Assembly: GCF_900094555.1 (NCBI RefSeq)
Contig: NZ_FMAC01000015.1
Coordinates: forward strand, 62,001-126,000
Length of the DNA: 64,000 nucleotides
Direction of reading: 5' to 3'
Source of the DNA: Martinezella hainanensis
Lineage (GTDB): Bacteria > Pseudomonadota > Alphaproteobacteria > Rhizobiales > Rhizobiaceae
In this document: piece after piece, positions 1 through 7,796 of the stretch
Position numbering within the stretch: position 1 is the stretch's first letter
How the letters are laid out: each line of letters starts with the position of its first letter
The notes under the pieces: model-generated
The model's database searches: none
What the model was told of the DNA's origin: nothing
The model's input: only the letters and a program-made list of their open reading frames with translations
Translations under genes and position numbers: made by a program

Positions 1-1
1 C

Positions 2-814
2 GGCCAATCGGGCACCCTCAACATTCCCGTACGCAAGGATGGAGAAAGAGCTGCCTGGATTGTCGACGGCCAGCAAAGATCGCTTGCGCTCGCAAAAGCC
101 AAGGATAGCCGGTTCCCTGTTCCGGTCGTCGGTTTCGTGTCGCAAGATGTGCAGGTCCATCGCGAACAATTCATCCTGGTCAACAAGGTCAAGGCGCTCG
201 ATGTCCGCCTGATCAACGAACTGCTGCCGGCCGTCGGCACGCTATTGCCCAAAGACCTAGCTGCAAATCGTCTGCCAAGCGAGTTGTGCAACCTTCTAAA
301 CAGACAGCAAAAATCCCCGTTCCACCGTCTCATCCGACGAGCGTCCGACACTGGCAAGGAACAGAGTGTCGTGAGTGATACGGCCCTGATCGACGCTATC
401 AAAAAGAATTTGAAAGGTCCCTATGGGGCTCTGAGCCAGTACCTTGCTTCCGAAACTTACAATCCCGATGCTATGTACGAGGCTCTCGTCCTATATTGGT
501 CGGCCGTCCGCGATGTGTTTTCGGACGCGTGGGGCAAGCAACCGACCGAAAGCCGACTGATGCACTCGGCGGGTATCAAGGCGGTTGGCGCTTTGATGGA
601 CCAGGTGATGTTGCGAGCAGACAGTTCGGCAACACCAGAAGCTGAAGTCAAAGAAGCGCTCCAAAGGATTGCACCTTTTTGTGCTTGGACAGAAGGAGCA
701 TGGGAAGGCCTTGACCTGCAATGGAATGAGATACAGGGGACGCCGCAACACAACCGAATGTTGGCCGATCATTTGATGCAACTCGACCGTAAGCTATCGA
801 GGCCGGCACGATGA
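2..814 (+). CDS. dpdB: DGQHR-domain protein DpdB-like, first copy (5' truncated)
   Basis: The reading frame is open from the window edge, so the N-terminus lies outside. The DGQHR-family signature is visible as D-G-Q-Q-R at nt 65-79, followed by the family pattern F-I-L-V-N-K. DpdB belongs to the DndB/ParB-like DGQHR proteins; in Dpd systems it is known to be needed with DpdA to place preQ0 in DNA. The stop overlaps the dpdA start by 4 nt (ATGA), so the two are translationally coupled. The C-terminal part (Y-W-S-A-V-R-D-V-F region, A-W-G-K, H-S-A-G-I) parallels the second DGQHR gene downstream of dpdA, which suggests an ancient duplication. The DpdB role is inferred from family and position. 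Confidence 0.8.
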   Translation, partial: GQSGTLNIPVRKDGERAAWIVDGQQRSLALAKAKDSRFPVPVVGFVSQDVQVHREQFILVNKVKALDVRLINELLPAVGTLLPKDLAANRLPSELCNLLNRQQKSPFHRLIRRASDTGKEQSVVSDTALIDAIKKNLKGPYGALSQYLASETYNPDAMYEALVLYWSAVRDVFSDAWGKQPTESRLMHSAGIKAVGALMDQVMLRADSSATPEAEVKEALQRIAPFCAWTEGAWEGLDLQWNEIQGTPQHNRMLADHLMQLDRKLSRPAR

Positions 815-2178
815 AGTTTATATTTGCCGACAGTCTCGATCATGTTGATCCCGGTTACGATTTCCTGAGAGATCGTTACTCGGAAGGGCGGACCCCCTAT
901 TGGGATGATGCCTATCCGCACGAGATCATGGGCTATGCTCCTTATCAGGGGATGCTCGTTTCCCGTGGGATTGTGGGCGGCGCTGCCGTAGGAGGTAAGT
1001 ACACCGAAGCTCAGGCGATGCGTTTTCGTCGGGTCGGCGCGCGCGAGTTCCTGCGTCTCGACAAGCCGCAGTTTGAGAGCTTGCCAATATTTGGCGACTG
1101 CGGCGCCTTCACCTACCACAAAGAAGACAAGCCACCTTACACGCCCGACGACACTGCCGAATTTTACGACGATGCACGCTTTACGCACGGATGCTCCGTC
1201 GACCATATCATTTTCGACTTCGACGAAAGCCTCAAAGGTTTTGAGGGCGGCACAGAGGAAGCTCGCCGGCGCTTCGAGATCACCCTTGAGAATGCATCAG
1301 CGTTCCGGACTTCGACCCAGCACATGTCAAGTCGGTTCACGCCCATGGGCGTTATCCAGGGGTGGTCGCCCGGAAGCATGGCCGAAGGCGCTCGGCGACT
1401 GGTTGCGATGGGCTACGATTACTTGGCGCTCGGCGGTACAGTCCCTTTGAAGGCTTCGCAGATCAAAGCCTGCCTTGCTGCAATCCGTGACGTGATCCCG
1501 CAAGAGACACGCCTTCATATCCTCGGCTTTGCGAAGGCTGACGAGATCGATACGTTCGGCCCCTTCAATGTAACGAGTTTCGATACGACCTCGCCTTTGA
1601 TCCGTGCGTTCAAGGATGCCAAGTCGAATTATTATCTCCCGAACAAGTCAGGCAAGCTCGATTATTACACGGCCATTCGGGTACCGCAGGCACTCGAAAA
1701 TCCCAAGTTGATGAGACTTGCCAAACGAGGCGCTCTCAACCAGGAGCAGCTTGTCGCGATGGAAAAAGACGCACTTGCAGCGCTTAGATCCTACGACCGC
1801 GAGCAAGCTGAACTCGAAGAAACGCTCGATACGGTGCTTGCCTACGCAACGCCGGCTGTCATGGGCGAAACGATTGGCGATTTGCCCGGTGCGAAGGCCG
1901 TCAAGGATCTAAGAGATCGATACAAGCGAACGCTGAGCGACAAACCGTGGAAGCGGTGCTCCTGCCCTATCTGTTCGTCGCTTTCGATCGAAGTGGTGAT
2001 CTTCCGAGCGAGCAACCGCAATAAACGGCGCGGAATTCATAATCTGGGGGTCTACAACGCCCTCGTTGACCAACTCCCGAGTAACAGTGGGCGAAATGAC
2101 GATACTCAAATTTCCAGCGATCAGAGCCAGACAGAGCGAAGCGCACACGGTACTTTCATTTGCAGCGCTAGCGTCTGA
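811..2178 (+). CDS. dpdA: DpdA, DNA 7-deazaguanine transglycosylase (TGT paralogue)
   Basis: DpdA exchanges guanine in DNA for preQ0, the DNA counterpart of tRNA-guanine transglycosylase. Visible marks are FGDCGAF with Asp96 in the place of the TGT substrate Asp, GVIQGWS near 181, LALGGTVPLK near 205, and Asp258 in SFDTTSP, the probable nucleophile. A zinc site has C383, C385, C388 and H410, within the DpdA-type run VVIFRASNRNKRRG. The protein is 455 aa and lacks the RNA-binding PUA domain of archaeal TGTs. It lies between two DGQHR genes and shares an operon with preQ0 synthesis genes. Its last ~28 residues are coded in the same DNA as the start of the next gene, an unusually long overlap. 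Confidence 0.93.
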   Translation: MKFIFADSLDHVDPGYDFLRDRYSEGRTPYWDDAYPHEIMGYAPYQGMLVSRGIVGGAAVGGKYTEAQAMRFRRVGAREFLRLDKPQFESLPIFGDCGAFTYHKEDKPPYTPDDTAEFYDDARFTHGCSVDHIIFDFDESLKGFEGGTEEARRRFEITLENASAFRTSTQHMSSRFTPMGVIQGWSPGSMAEGARRLVAMGYDYLALGGTVPLKASQIKACLAAIRDVIPQETRLHILGFAKADEIDTFGPFNVTSFDTTSPLIRAFKDAKSNYYLPNKSGKLDYYTAIRVPQALENPKLMRLAKRGALNQEQLVAMEKDALAALRSYDREQAELEETLDTVLAYATPAVMGETIGDLPGAKAVKDLRDRYKRTLSDKPWKRCSCPICSSLSIEVVIFRASNRNKRRGIHNLGVYNALVDQLPSNSGRNDDTQISSDQSQTERSAHGTFICSASV

Positions 2179-3217
2179 ATTGCAGAAATTCGCGGTTATC
2201 GAGCGTGTTGCGCGCGATGCTGAGGGCGGACTGAGCGGATTTCAGCGTCCGCAGATTGCCGGCCATATCCGGGAGATCCGCGACTATCTGGAAAAGCCGG
2301 AGGCTATCCTTCCAAACCCGATCGTCGTGGCATTCACGAGTAATGTCGACATCAGCGACGAGGGCGACGATGGCCGATGCATGGTCGAGATCGACACAGC
2401 CGCGGGCGCGCCAGGCATGGTGGTCGACGGCCAGCAGCGGCTGACCGCCCTGAGCCAGGTCCACGAAAAGGACTTCCAGGTCTTTGTCTCGGCCATCATC
2501 TGCCGGGACGACGAGGAGCTGCGTCGTCAATTTGTGCTGATTAACAATACGCGGCCGCTTCCTAAGTCCCTGATCTATGAACTGCTGCCGACCGTCACTG
2601 GGCTTCCGCGCCGACTTGGCGATCGTTCGGTTGCTGCCGATATCGCCGCTCGCTTGAATTACGACAAGAGTTCTTCGCTCGAAGGTCAGATCTACCAGCA
2701 CACCAATCCGGGCGGCCTCATTCGCGATACGGCGATCCAGCGCGTCATCATCAATTCACTCAGCGATGGCGTTATGCGTGAATTGATCCGCGAACCCGAC
2801 GGCGCCGACCTCTGCTTCAAGCTGATCAGTGATTTTTATCAAGCGGTTCAATTTGTCTTCAAAGACGCATGGAAGAACCACACGCCCAAGACGTCACGCC
2901 TTGTCCACGGCGCGGGGATCATGTCGCTCGGCTATGTCATGGAGATCCTGGTCCTGCTGGACGGCGCTCGGGCATTTGATGACTTTGCCAAGGGCCTTTC
3001 TTGTTTGGTCGACAATACCGCCTGGACATCCGGCGAATGGAACTTCGCGGAAAACGACAAGCGCCATTGGAAGTCGGTTCAAAACGTCAACCGGGACATT
3101 GTCACGCTCGCCCAATATCTGGTCGGCATCGTGCGCGCCGACGTTCGACGTCGGCGTAACGAAGGCCAAACAATCGCCGATCAACCAATCCAAAAGACCG
3201 CGGCGGATCCCCAATGA
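2096..3217 (+). CDS. dpdB: DGQHR-domain protein DpdB-like, second copy
   Basis: A full-length DGQHR protein with FQRPQI and an IREIRDYL helix near the N-terminus, VVDGQQRL at about residue 109-116, and FVLINNTRPLPKSL, the DGQHR equivalent of the DndB core. I chose ATG 2096, which gives 373 aa and an N-terminus like other family members; a TTG at 2066 in the same frame is possible. Either start lies inside dpdA (83 or 113 nt overlap). The stop overlaps the queE start (ATGA). It is probably the DpdB partner of DpdA. Why two different copies flank dpdA is unknown; a heteromeric complex or one catalytic and one regulatory copy are possible. Confidence 0.85.
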   Translation: MTILKFPAIRARQSEAHTVLSFAALASELQKFAVIERVARDAEGGLSGFQRPQIAGHIREIRDYLEKPEAILPNPIVVAFTSNVDISDEGDDGRCMVEIDTAAGAPGMVVDGQQRLTALSQVHEKDFQVFVSAIICRDDEELRRQFVLINNTRPLPKSLIYELLPTVTGLPRRLGDRSVAADIAARLNYDKSSSLEGQIYQHTNPGGLIRDTAIQRVIINSLSDGVMRELIREPDGADLCFKLISDFYQAVQFVFKDAWKNHTPKTSRLVHGAGIMSLGYVMEILVLLDGARAFDDFAKGLSCLVDNTAWTSGEWNFAENDKRHWKSVQNVNRDIVTLAQYLVGIVRADVRRRRNEGQTIADQPIQKTAADPQ

Positions 3218-3846
3218 GCTACGCGGTCAAAGAACTATTCAAGACGCTGCAAGGCGAAGGCGCCCAAGCCGGAAGAGCGGCCGTGTTCTGCCGCTTTGCC
3301 GGCTGTAACCTTTGGTCGGGACGCGAAGAGGATCGCCACAAAGCGATCTGCCAGTTCTGCGACACCGATTTCATCGGGACCGATGGCGATGGTGGAGACA
3401 AGTTTCGCGATGCGAAGGAACTCGCGAGCGCTATCGCCCGCACCTGGGGAGGCGGGACAACCGGGCGCTATGTCGTTTTTACAGGCGGCGAACCACTTCT
3501 ACAGATCGACGAGGCACTGATTGCGGCGGTTCACGATCACGGCTTTGAAATCGCCATCGAAACGAATGGAACGATCGAGCCCCCTGAAGGCATCGATTGG
3601 ATTTGCGTCAGCCCGAAGGCCGGTGCTCCGTTTAACCTGAGATCCGGGAGCGAATTGAAGCTCGTCTACCCCCAGTCCGCATTGCTTCCGAGCGATCTGC
3701 CTGACCTCAACTTCGAGCATTATTTTCTGCAACCGATGGATGGCCCGGCGCAATTGGAAAACATTGCTGCCGTAACGGCGTTCTGCCTTGAGAACCCGCG
3801 CTGGCGCCTAAGTCTTCAAACCCACAAGATGATCGGGATCCCATGA
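3214..3846 (+). CDS. queE: 7-carboxy-7-deazaguanine synthase (QueE)
   Basis: A radical SAM enzyme that contracts 6-carboxy-tetrahydropterin to 7-carboxy-7-deazaguanine, the second dedicated step to preQ0. It starts MSYAVKELFKTLQGEG, typical of QueE. The cluster-binding cysteines are C31, C46 and C49, giving the CX14CX2C spacing of the long-loop QueE subtype, followed by DTDF. FTGGEPLLQ and ETNGT are the SAM-binding segments. The length (210 aa) is normal. ATGA overlaps on both sides couple it to dpdB and queD, so it serves the DNA modification rather than being a stray queuosine gene. Confidence 0.95.
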   Translation: MSYAVKELFKTLQGEGAQAGRAAVFCRFAGCNLWSGREEDRHKAICQFCDTDFIGTDGDGGDKFRDAKELASAIARTWGGGTTGRYVVFTGGEPLLQIDEALIAAVHDHGFEIAIETNGTIEPPEGIDWICVSPKAGAPFNLRSGSELKLVYPQSALLPSDLPDLNFEHYFLQPMDGPAQLENIAAVTAFCLENPRWRLSLQTHKMIGIP

Positions 3847-4199
3847 AAATCACCCAAGCGTTCACATTCGAGGCAGCCCACCGTCTTCCGCACGTGCCCT
3901 CGACGCATAAGTGCCACCGCATGCATGGGCATTCTTATCGTGTCGAGTTGCAGTTGAAAGGCATTGTCGATGCGAAGACTGGCTTTGTGATCGACTTTTT
4001 TGATGTGGAGAAAGTCTTTGGACCGGTTCTCGAAAGCCTCGATCATCATACACTCAACGATATCGAAGGCCTCGAAAATCCGACCGCAGAGAATATCGCG
4101 GTCTGGATATGGAAAAAGGTCAAACCACTCCTCGACGAGTTGAACTCGGTCAAGGTGTTTGAGACGCCTGCCTGCTGGGCGGAGTATGAGGGTGAATAA
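3843..4199 (+). CDS. queD: 6-carboxy-5,6,7,8-tetrahydropterin synthase (QueD)
   Basis: QueD converts dihydroneopterin triphosphate to 6-carboxy-tetrahydropterin, upstream of QueE. The T-fold PTPS hallmarks are all present: zinc histidines H13 (EAAHRL), H28 and H30 (MHGHSY), catalytic Cys24 in THKCHRMHGH, and the LDHHTLND segment around residue 60. At 118 aa it is a standard bacterial QueD. No GTP cyclohydrolase I (folE) gene lies in the window, so the dihydroneopterin triphosphate must come from host folate metabolism. Confidence 0.95.
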   Translation: MKITQAFTFEAAHRLPHVPSTHKCHRMHGHSYRVELQLKGIVDAKTGFVIDFFDVEKVFGPVLESLDHHTLNDIEGLENPTAENIAVWIWKKVKPLLDELNSVKVFETPACWAEYEGE

Positions 4200-4212
4200 C
4201 GGGGAGCCTGCC

Positions 4213-4914
4213 ATGTCGTCTACCGCGTTGGTGCTGTTTTCGGGCGGCCAAGACTCGACCACGTGCCTTGCTTGGGCACTCGATCGGTTTGAGCAGGTTG
4301 AAACGGTGGGCTTCGATTATGGCCAGCGTCACCGAATCGAACTCGAATGCCGCGATTCGCTGCGGGCTCAGATGCGCACTCTCAATCCTCTCTGGGCGGA
4401 TCGTCTTGGCGAAGATCATACGATTTCGCTCGCAGCATTGGGCAAAATCTCCGATACCGCCCTGACGAGCGGCATGCAGATCGAGATGGCAGAATCGGGC
4501 CTTCCGAACACGTTTGTGCCGGGCCGAAACCTGATCTTCCTAACCTTCGCAGCGGCGTTGGCCTATCGACGAGGCCTGAAGCATATCGTCGGGGGCATGT
4601 GCGAGACAGATTATTCCGGCTATCCGGACTGCCGGGACGATACGATCAAGGCGCTCCAGGTGGCGCTCAATATTGGCATGGAGAAGCGGTTCGTCCTCGA
4701 TACACCGTTGATGTGGATTGACAAGGCCGAAACATGGCAGCTTGCAAAAGATCTGGGTGGCCGAGCGCTGGTCGATATAATCGTGAAGGACAGCCACACC
4801 TGCTACCTTGGTGAGCGCGGCGCGCTTCATCAATGGGGTCACGGCTGCGGCACGTGCCCGGCCTGCGAGTTGCGGGCAAAGGGTTACGAGAAGTTCGTGG
4901 CGCAAGAAGTTTGA
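4213..4914 (+). CDS. queC: 7-cyano-7-deazaguanine (preQ0) synthase (QueC)
   Basis: QueC turns carboxy-deazaguanine into preQ0 with ATP and ammonia. The PP-loop motif SGGQDS is at residues 10-15, FVPGRN follows in the middle, and a zinc site sits near the C-terminus with cysteines in SHTCYLG and GCGTCPAC. I chose ATG 4213 over an upstream in-frame ATG because a strong Shine-Dalgarno GGGGAG lies 6 nt before it and the protein then begins at the family's normal point (233 aa). It is 13 nt after queD and 14 nt before the transporter gene. Confidence 0.95.
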   Translation: MSSTALVLFSGGQDSTTCLAWALDRFEQVETVGFDYGQRHRIELECRDSLRAQMRTLNPLWADRLGEDHTISLAALGKISDTALTSGMQIEMAESGLPNTFVPGRNLIFLTFAAALAYRRGLKHIVGGMCETDYSGYPDCRDDTIKALQVALNIGMEKRFVLDTPLMWIDKAETWQLAKDLGGRALVDIIVKDSHTCYLGERGALHQWGHGCGTCPACELRAKGYEKFVAQEV

Positions 4915-4928
4915 AAGTGGAGAGCGGG

Positions 4929-5492
4929 ATGAATTCGCGAAACCAGCAATTGATCGAAGGTGCAGTCTTTTTGGCAGGCTTCGCCGCCTGTATCCCGCTT
5001 GCAAACTATATGATCGGCCATGTTGGCACGGTCTGCGTGCCGGACGGGCCGTGCCTCATACCTGTGGGACCGGGCCTGACTGCGCCAAGCGGCGTGCTTC
5101 TGGTCGGCCTTGCCCTTGTGTTACGCGATCTCGTTCAGAGGCGCTTGGGCTTGATGTGGGCGATCGGCGCAATCATTGTCGGTGCTTTCTTGTCAACGAC
5201 GTTTACAGCGCCGGCTCTCGCCGTTGCATCTGCGAGTGCGTTTCTGACGTCTGAGCTCGCCGATCTCCTTGTGTTCACCCCGCTTCAAAAGAAGGGGCTC
5301 GTCAAAGCCGCCTTCTTGAGCAGTGTTGCGGGCCTCATCGTCGATAGCGTGATGTTCCTGTGGCTTGCCTTTGGCTCACTCGATTTTCTGGCCGGGCAGG
5401 TCGTAGGCAAACTGATTATGGTCATCGCGGCGCTTCCTATCCTCTTTTGGATCCGCAACCGTGACAAACGCCTGGGCCTTATGCCCGCATAG
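4929..5492 (+). CDS. yhhQ: VUT-family queuosine precursor transporter (YhhQ-like)
   Basis: An inner-membrane protein of about 187 aa with five or six hydrophobic segments (for example AVFLAGFAACIPLANYMI, GVLLVGLALVLRDLV, AFLSSVAGLIVDSVMFLWLA). The R-D-L-V-Q-R cytoplasmic motif and polar residues inside membrane segments match the VUT/YhhQ family, known to import preQ0 or preQ1. It closes the queE-queD-queC operon, so this plasmid encodes both synthesis and salvage of preQ0. I chose ATG 4929 (GAGCGGG upstream) over an earlier start inside queC. Confidence 0.88.
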   Translation: MNSRNQQLIEGAVFLAGFAACIPLANYMIGHVGTVCVPDGPCLIPVGPGLTAPSGVLLVGLALVLRDLVQRRLGLMWAIGAIIVGAFLSTTFTAPALAVASASAFLTSELADLLVFTPLQKKGLVKAAFLSSVAGLIVDSVMFLWLAFGSLDFLAGQVVGKLIMVIAALPILFWIRNRDKRLGLMPA

Positions 5493-5590
5493 GCATCTGA
5501 ACCCGCGGGGGGTTGATCTACAACGGCCCGCGGCCATTCAAGCTTTTTATCTGGGTGCCGAAATAGCTCACATCGCGAGATCAAGGAAAT

Positions 5591-5613
5591 GCCCGCTTCA
5601 CAATGAAGCGGGC
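5591..5613 (-). terminator. Hairpin between converging transporter and DUF736 genes
   Basis: A perfect 10-bp stem (GCCCGCTTCA / TGAAGCGGGC) with a 3-nt loop lies just past the stop codons of the two converging genes. On the minus strand it is followed by ATTTCCTT, a weak U-rich tail, so it best fits termination of the DUF736 transcript. It may also end the Dpd operon by acting in both directions. Confidence 0.6.
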
Positions 5614-5622
5614 TAACGCGCT

Positions 5623-5922
5623 CTATTTCCGGGTCCAGTATAAGACATACTCATCGCCGGACTTTGCCAACCTGCACTGAATTGGCTGAGCGAAGGCTGG
5701 ATCGTCTAGCGCGACGACGAGATAGTGCTCTCCGGCGCGAGTCTTTTTCTTCCAGGCTGCGCCGACCTCTGCCGCCCCCCGGTATACGCGATAGTCTGGC
5801 GAATCACTATTTGGTTTGGTCTGAACGGGACTGATACGTGCCGGCAGCGGCGCTGAAGTAATGCTTTCGATCGCCCCCTCGTAAACGCCGTTTTCCTTCT
5901 TAAATTTCCCAAGTGTTGCCAT
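5623..5922 (-). CDS. DUF736 family protein
   Basis: A 99-aa protein that begins MATLGKFKKENGVYEG, continues with DYRVYRGAAEVGAAWKK and ends with the VALDDPAF and LYWTRK blocks, the diagnostic pattern of DUF736. Family members are common on alphaproteobacterial plasmids and integrative elements, often near replication or transfer genes; their biochemical role is unknown. A GGAG Shine-Dalgarno is 8 nt before the ATG. It separates the modification operon from the third DGQHR gene and may mark a cargo insertion point. Confidence 0.9.
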   Translation of the reverse strand: MATLGKFKKENGVYEGAIESITSAPLPARISPVQTKPNSDSPDYRVYRGAAEVGAAWKKKTRAGEHYLVVALDDPAFAQPIQCRLAKSGDEYVLYWTRK

Positions 5923-5939
5923 CGTTTTTGCTCCTAACC

Positions 5940-6074
5940 CCCCGCACTATGCGGGGCGACGGCTTCTCGACGGGAACAGACTTGGGGCGATGTCACCGCA
6001 AAGCGGGACACGGCGATTTTGTTGGCGGGAGCGAAGCGGGAAAATCGCCGTTGACCACGATCCACGACTGTTCC
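5940..6074 (-). ncRNA. Candidate structured RNA or leader element (nested inverted repeats)
   Basis: About 130 nt upstream of the DUF736 gene contain several complementary arms: CCCCGCA/TGCGGGG (5940-5946/5950-5956), GGAACAG/CTGTTCC (5973-5979/6068-6074) enclosing CGGCGATTTT/AAAATCGCCG (6011-6020/6041-6050), and a small CCGC/GCGG hairpin (5996-6006). Nested arms suggest a folded RNA, either the 5' leader of the DUF736 mRNA or an independent small RNA. Strand is uncertain, because inverted repeats fold on both. No known riboswitch class was recognised. Confidence 0.35.
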
Positions 6075-6082
6075 AGCAATCC

Positions 6083-6107
6083 AAAAAAGGCGGCCTTTAA
6101 GCCGCCT
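6083..6107 (-). terminator. Rho-independent terminator of the DndB-like gene
   Basis: Read on the minus strand, a 7-bp GC-rich stem (AGGCGGC / GCCGCCT, 6-nt loop) is followed directly by a run of six T. It begins 13 nt past the stop of the DndB-like gene, a textbook intrinsic terminator that makes that gene a single-gene transcript. Confidence 0.85.
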
Positions 6108-6119
6108 GTCGTTTTTGCT

Positions 6120-7343
6120 TTACGGGTTAATCGACTGCAACGATCTACTCAAAGCGTCGTGCAGGCTTTTCACATCGGCGCCTTCGGACGCCGGGATTCC
6201 GCCTTCCTTCAGGAGGTAGCCGGCTGTCGCCTTGATACCTGGTCCGGTGTTGTTGACGCGGTCGCCAACCATAGCGATCCCGTGCCATTGTGGTCCTTTT
6301 TTCCAGTCCACCGCTGTCAGGCAGCGTGCAAGATCCTCGGACCAGTCGTCCGGGTGATGCTTAACCAGGGCTGCTGCAGCCGTCGCGATCGCTTGCCAAC
6401 CAATGCCGAAAGCAAAGACATATCCAGGTTCGCCCGTCGTTTCGTCGCCATCCCTAAGTTCTCGCGGATGGATCTTGTTCTTGAGGATCAACTCCCATTC
6501 CGGAATGTTGGAAATGACAACTTCCCAGATCTCCCGCAAACGATCCGAGACACTAGAAACACGAGAATCAGCGGGATCGACCTGCCGCAAAGCTTTCAGG
6601 TCGTCTTGGTCCTTGTACTTTGGTCCGTAGAGCGCCTCGAGCAAGACCTGATGGGCCTGGACCAACGTACCCATGGTAATCACGTCCGGGGACTTCTTTG
6701 CCAGCGAGTTCGATTGCTCGTTTACCCGCCCATTGAAGAGGGGAACATCTTTCATGATCCGCTTGGTGACGATCACCACGGGATCCCGACTTTCGAAGGA
6801 ATAACCGATGGATTGAGAGACCGGCTTGGCGTTCAGGTTGAGATCGCTAAAATGCTGTCGCATCTTTTCCTTGGTTGCGTAGGGCAGGATAACAACAGGC
6901 ACCTCCTGCTGCGCCATGCGCTCCCGCTTTTGTCGCAGCGCTTCGATGATCGCAGCAGATCGATGCTGGCCATCGGCTGGGAACATATCGACGCTTTCAT
7001 CGATCTCCAGGATACCAATCTTGTCATCAAATCCCTCGGTAGGGAGGAACTTGAAATCGGTTCCTTCTTTCAGAGGTCTGCCAGTTCCAGGAACAAGAAT
7101 AAGAGCAAGTGAGGAGAAAAACGCGTCGTCACTCTCGAGCAAGTAAGGAACGATCTCGCTGTTGACGCGCTGGCGGTTGAGCTTCCGCTGGGCTTCCTGC
7201 TCGCCTTCTCCGCCAAACACGTCGTTCCAATCGGGATTTTCTGGAAGTTTGACGTATTTCGAAATGGCGGAAAACGTGAGACTACCTAGCCAATAGTCTG
7301 TTGCGAGCGTCTTTCCCTTGACGACGGGAATACGAATTGCCAT
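6120..7343 (-). CDS. DGQHR-domain protein, DndB-like
   Basis: A third DGQHR protein (407 aa), quite different from the two DpdB-like copies. DGQHR is exact at residues 124-128, followed by FSDLNLNAKPVSQSI, close to the DndB pattern. DndB is known as a regulator of DNA phosphorothioation and of the dnd operon. No dndCDE genes are present, so it cannot be part of a complete Dnd system here. It stands alone, between the modification operon and the nuclease/helicase genes, with its own terminator, and points away from the nuclease-helicase operon. A regulatory role for the Dpd island is an inference. Confidence 0.8.
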   Translation of the reverse strand: MAIRIPVVKGKTLATDYWLGSLTFSAISKYVKLPENPDWNDVFGGEGEQEAQRKLNRQRVNSEIVPYLLESDDAFFSSLALILVPGTGRPLKEGTDFKFLPTEGFDDKIGILEIDESVDMFPADGQHRSAAIIEALRQKRERMAQQEVPVVILPYATKEKMRQHFSDLNLNAKPVSQSIGYSFESRDPVVIVTKRIMKDVPLFNGRVNEQSNSLAKKSPDVITMGTLVQAHQVLLEALYGPKYKDQDDLKALRQVDPADSRVSSVSDRLREIWEVVISNIPEWELILKNKIHPRELRDGDETTGEPGYVFAFGIGWQAIATAAAALVKHHPDDWSEDLARCLTAVDWKKGPQWHGIAMVGDRVNNTGPGIKATAGYLLKEGGIPASEGADVKSLHDALSRSLQSINP

Positions 7344-7466
7344 GATATTAAGGTCCTTTTTCGTGAAGGTACATTATCGGGGGCCGAGAACAGTGTAGCG
7401 CTGTCCTCGGCCTTTCTGTTTGCGCACTCTCTCCGGCCACCAACGCGCAGTAACTAGGCGACCGGC

Positions 7467-7796
7467 TCAGCTATTATTTTCATAACACACCCCAATTCTG
7501 CCCTGCATCACGGTACATCCGCGATGTCGACCGGGTCGATATGTATTCTTGGCAGGTATATCTGTCAACATTTGATTTAGCGATATACCATCTAAATTTT
7601 GAAACATACCTTTCCACTGTTCAGGTGTACGCTTTATGCGTGTCCACCTCGATCCGATTTCAGCCAAATCCCATTCCCATTCAATAACTTGCAGGGACTG
7701 GAAAGGATTGCCATCGTCTAGATCAGGCGAATCGCAAGCGTGGGTTGAGGGATGGCAAAGGGCTTTAGCGCCACCACCGTGAAGTCGTGGTTCCAA
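7467..7796 (-). CDS. Possible small protein or remnant in an AT-richer gap
   Basis: The 408-bp gap between the DndB-like and nuclease genes is visibly richer in A and T than its surroundings. On the minus strand it keeps a 109-codon frame open, with a tryptophan-rich stretch (VIEWEWDLAEIGSRWTRIKR) and QWKGMFQNLDGISLNQML. The first part overlaps the start of the nuclease gene in antisense, so a real protein would have to start further in. I do not recognise a family. It may be a fragment of an older gene. The gap must also hold the promoters of both diverging genes; none was clear. Confidence 0.25.
   Translation of the reverse strand: MEPRLHGGGAKALCHPSTHACDSPDLDDGNPFQSLQVIEWEWDLAEIGSRWTRIKRTPEQWKGMFQNLDGISLNQMLTDIPAKNTYRPGRHRGCTVMQGRIGVCYENNS

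Noticed and set aside
5913..7112. 399-codon plus-strand open frame
   Set aside because: It is antisense to the DUF736 leader and the DndB-like gene, crosses the intrinsic terminator and has no recognisable domain.
6120..7343. Complete Dnd phosphorothioation system
   Set aside because: Only a DndB-like protein is present; no DndC, DndD or DndE features were seen in the window.
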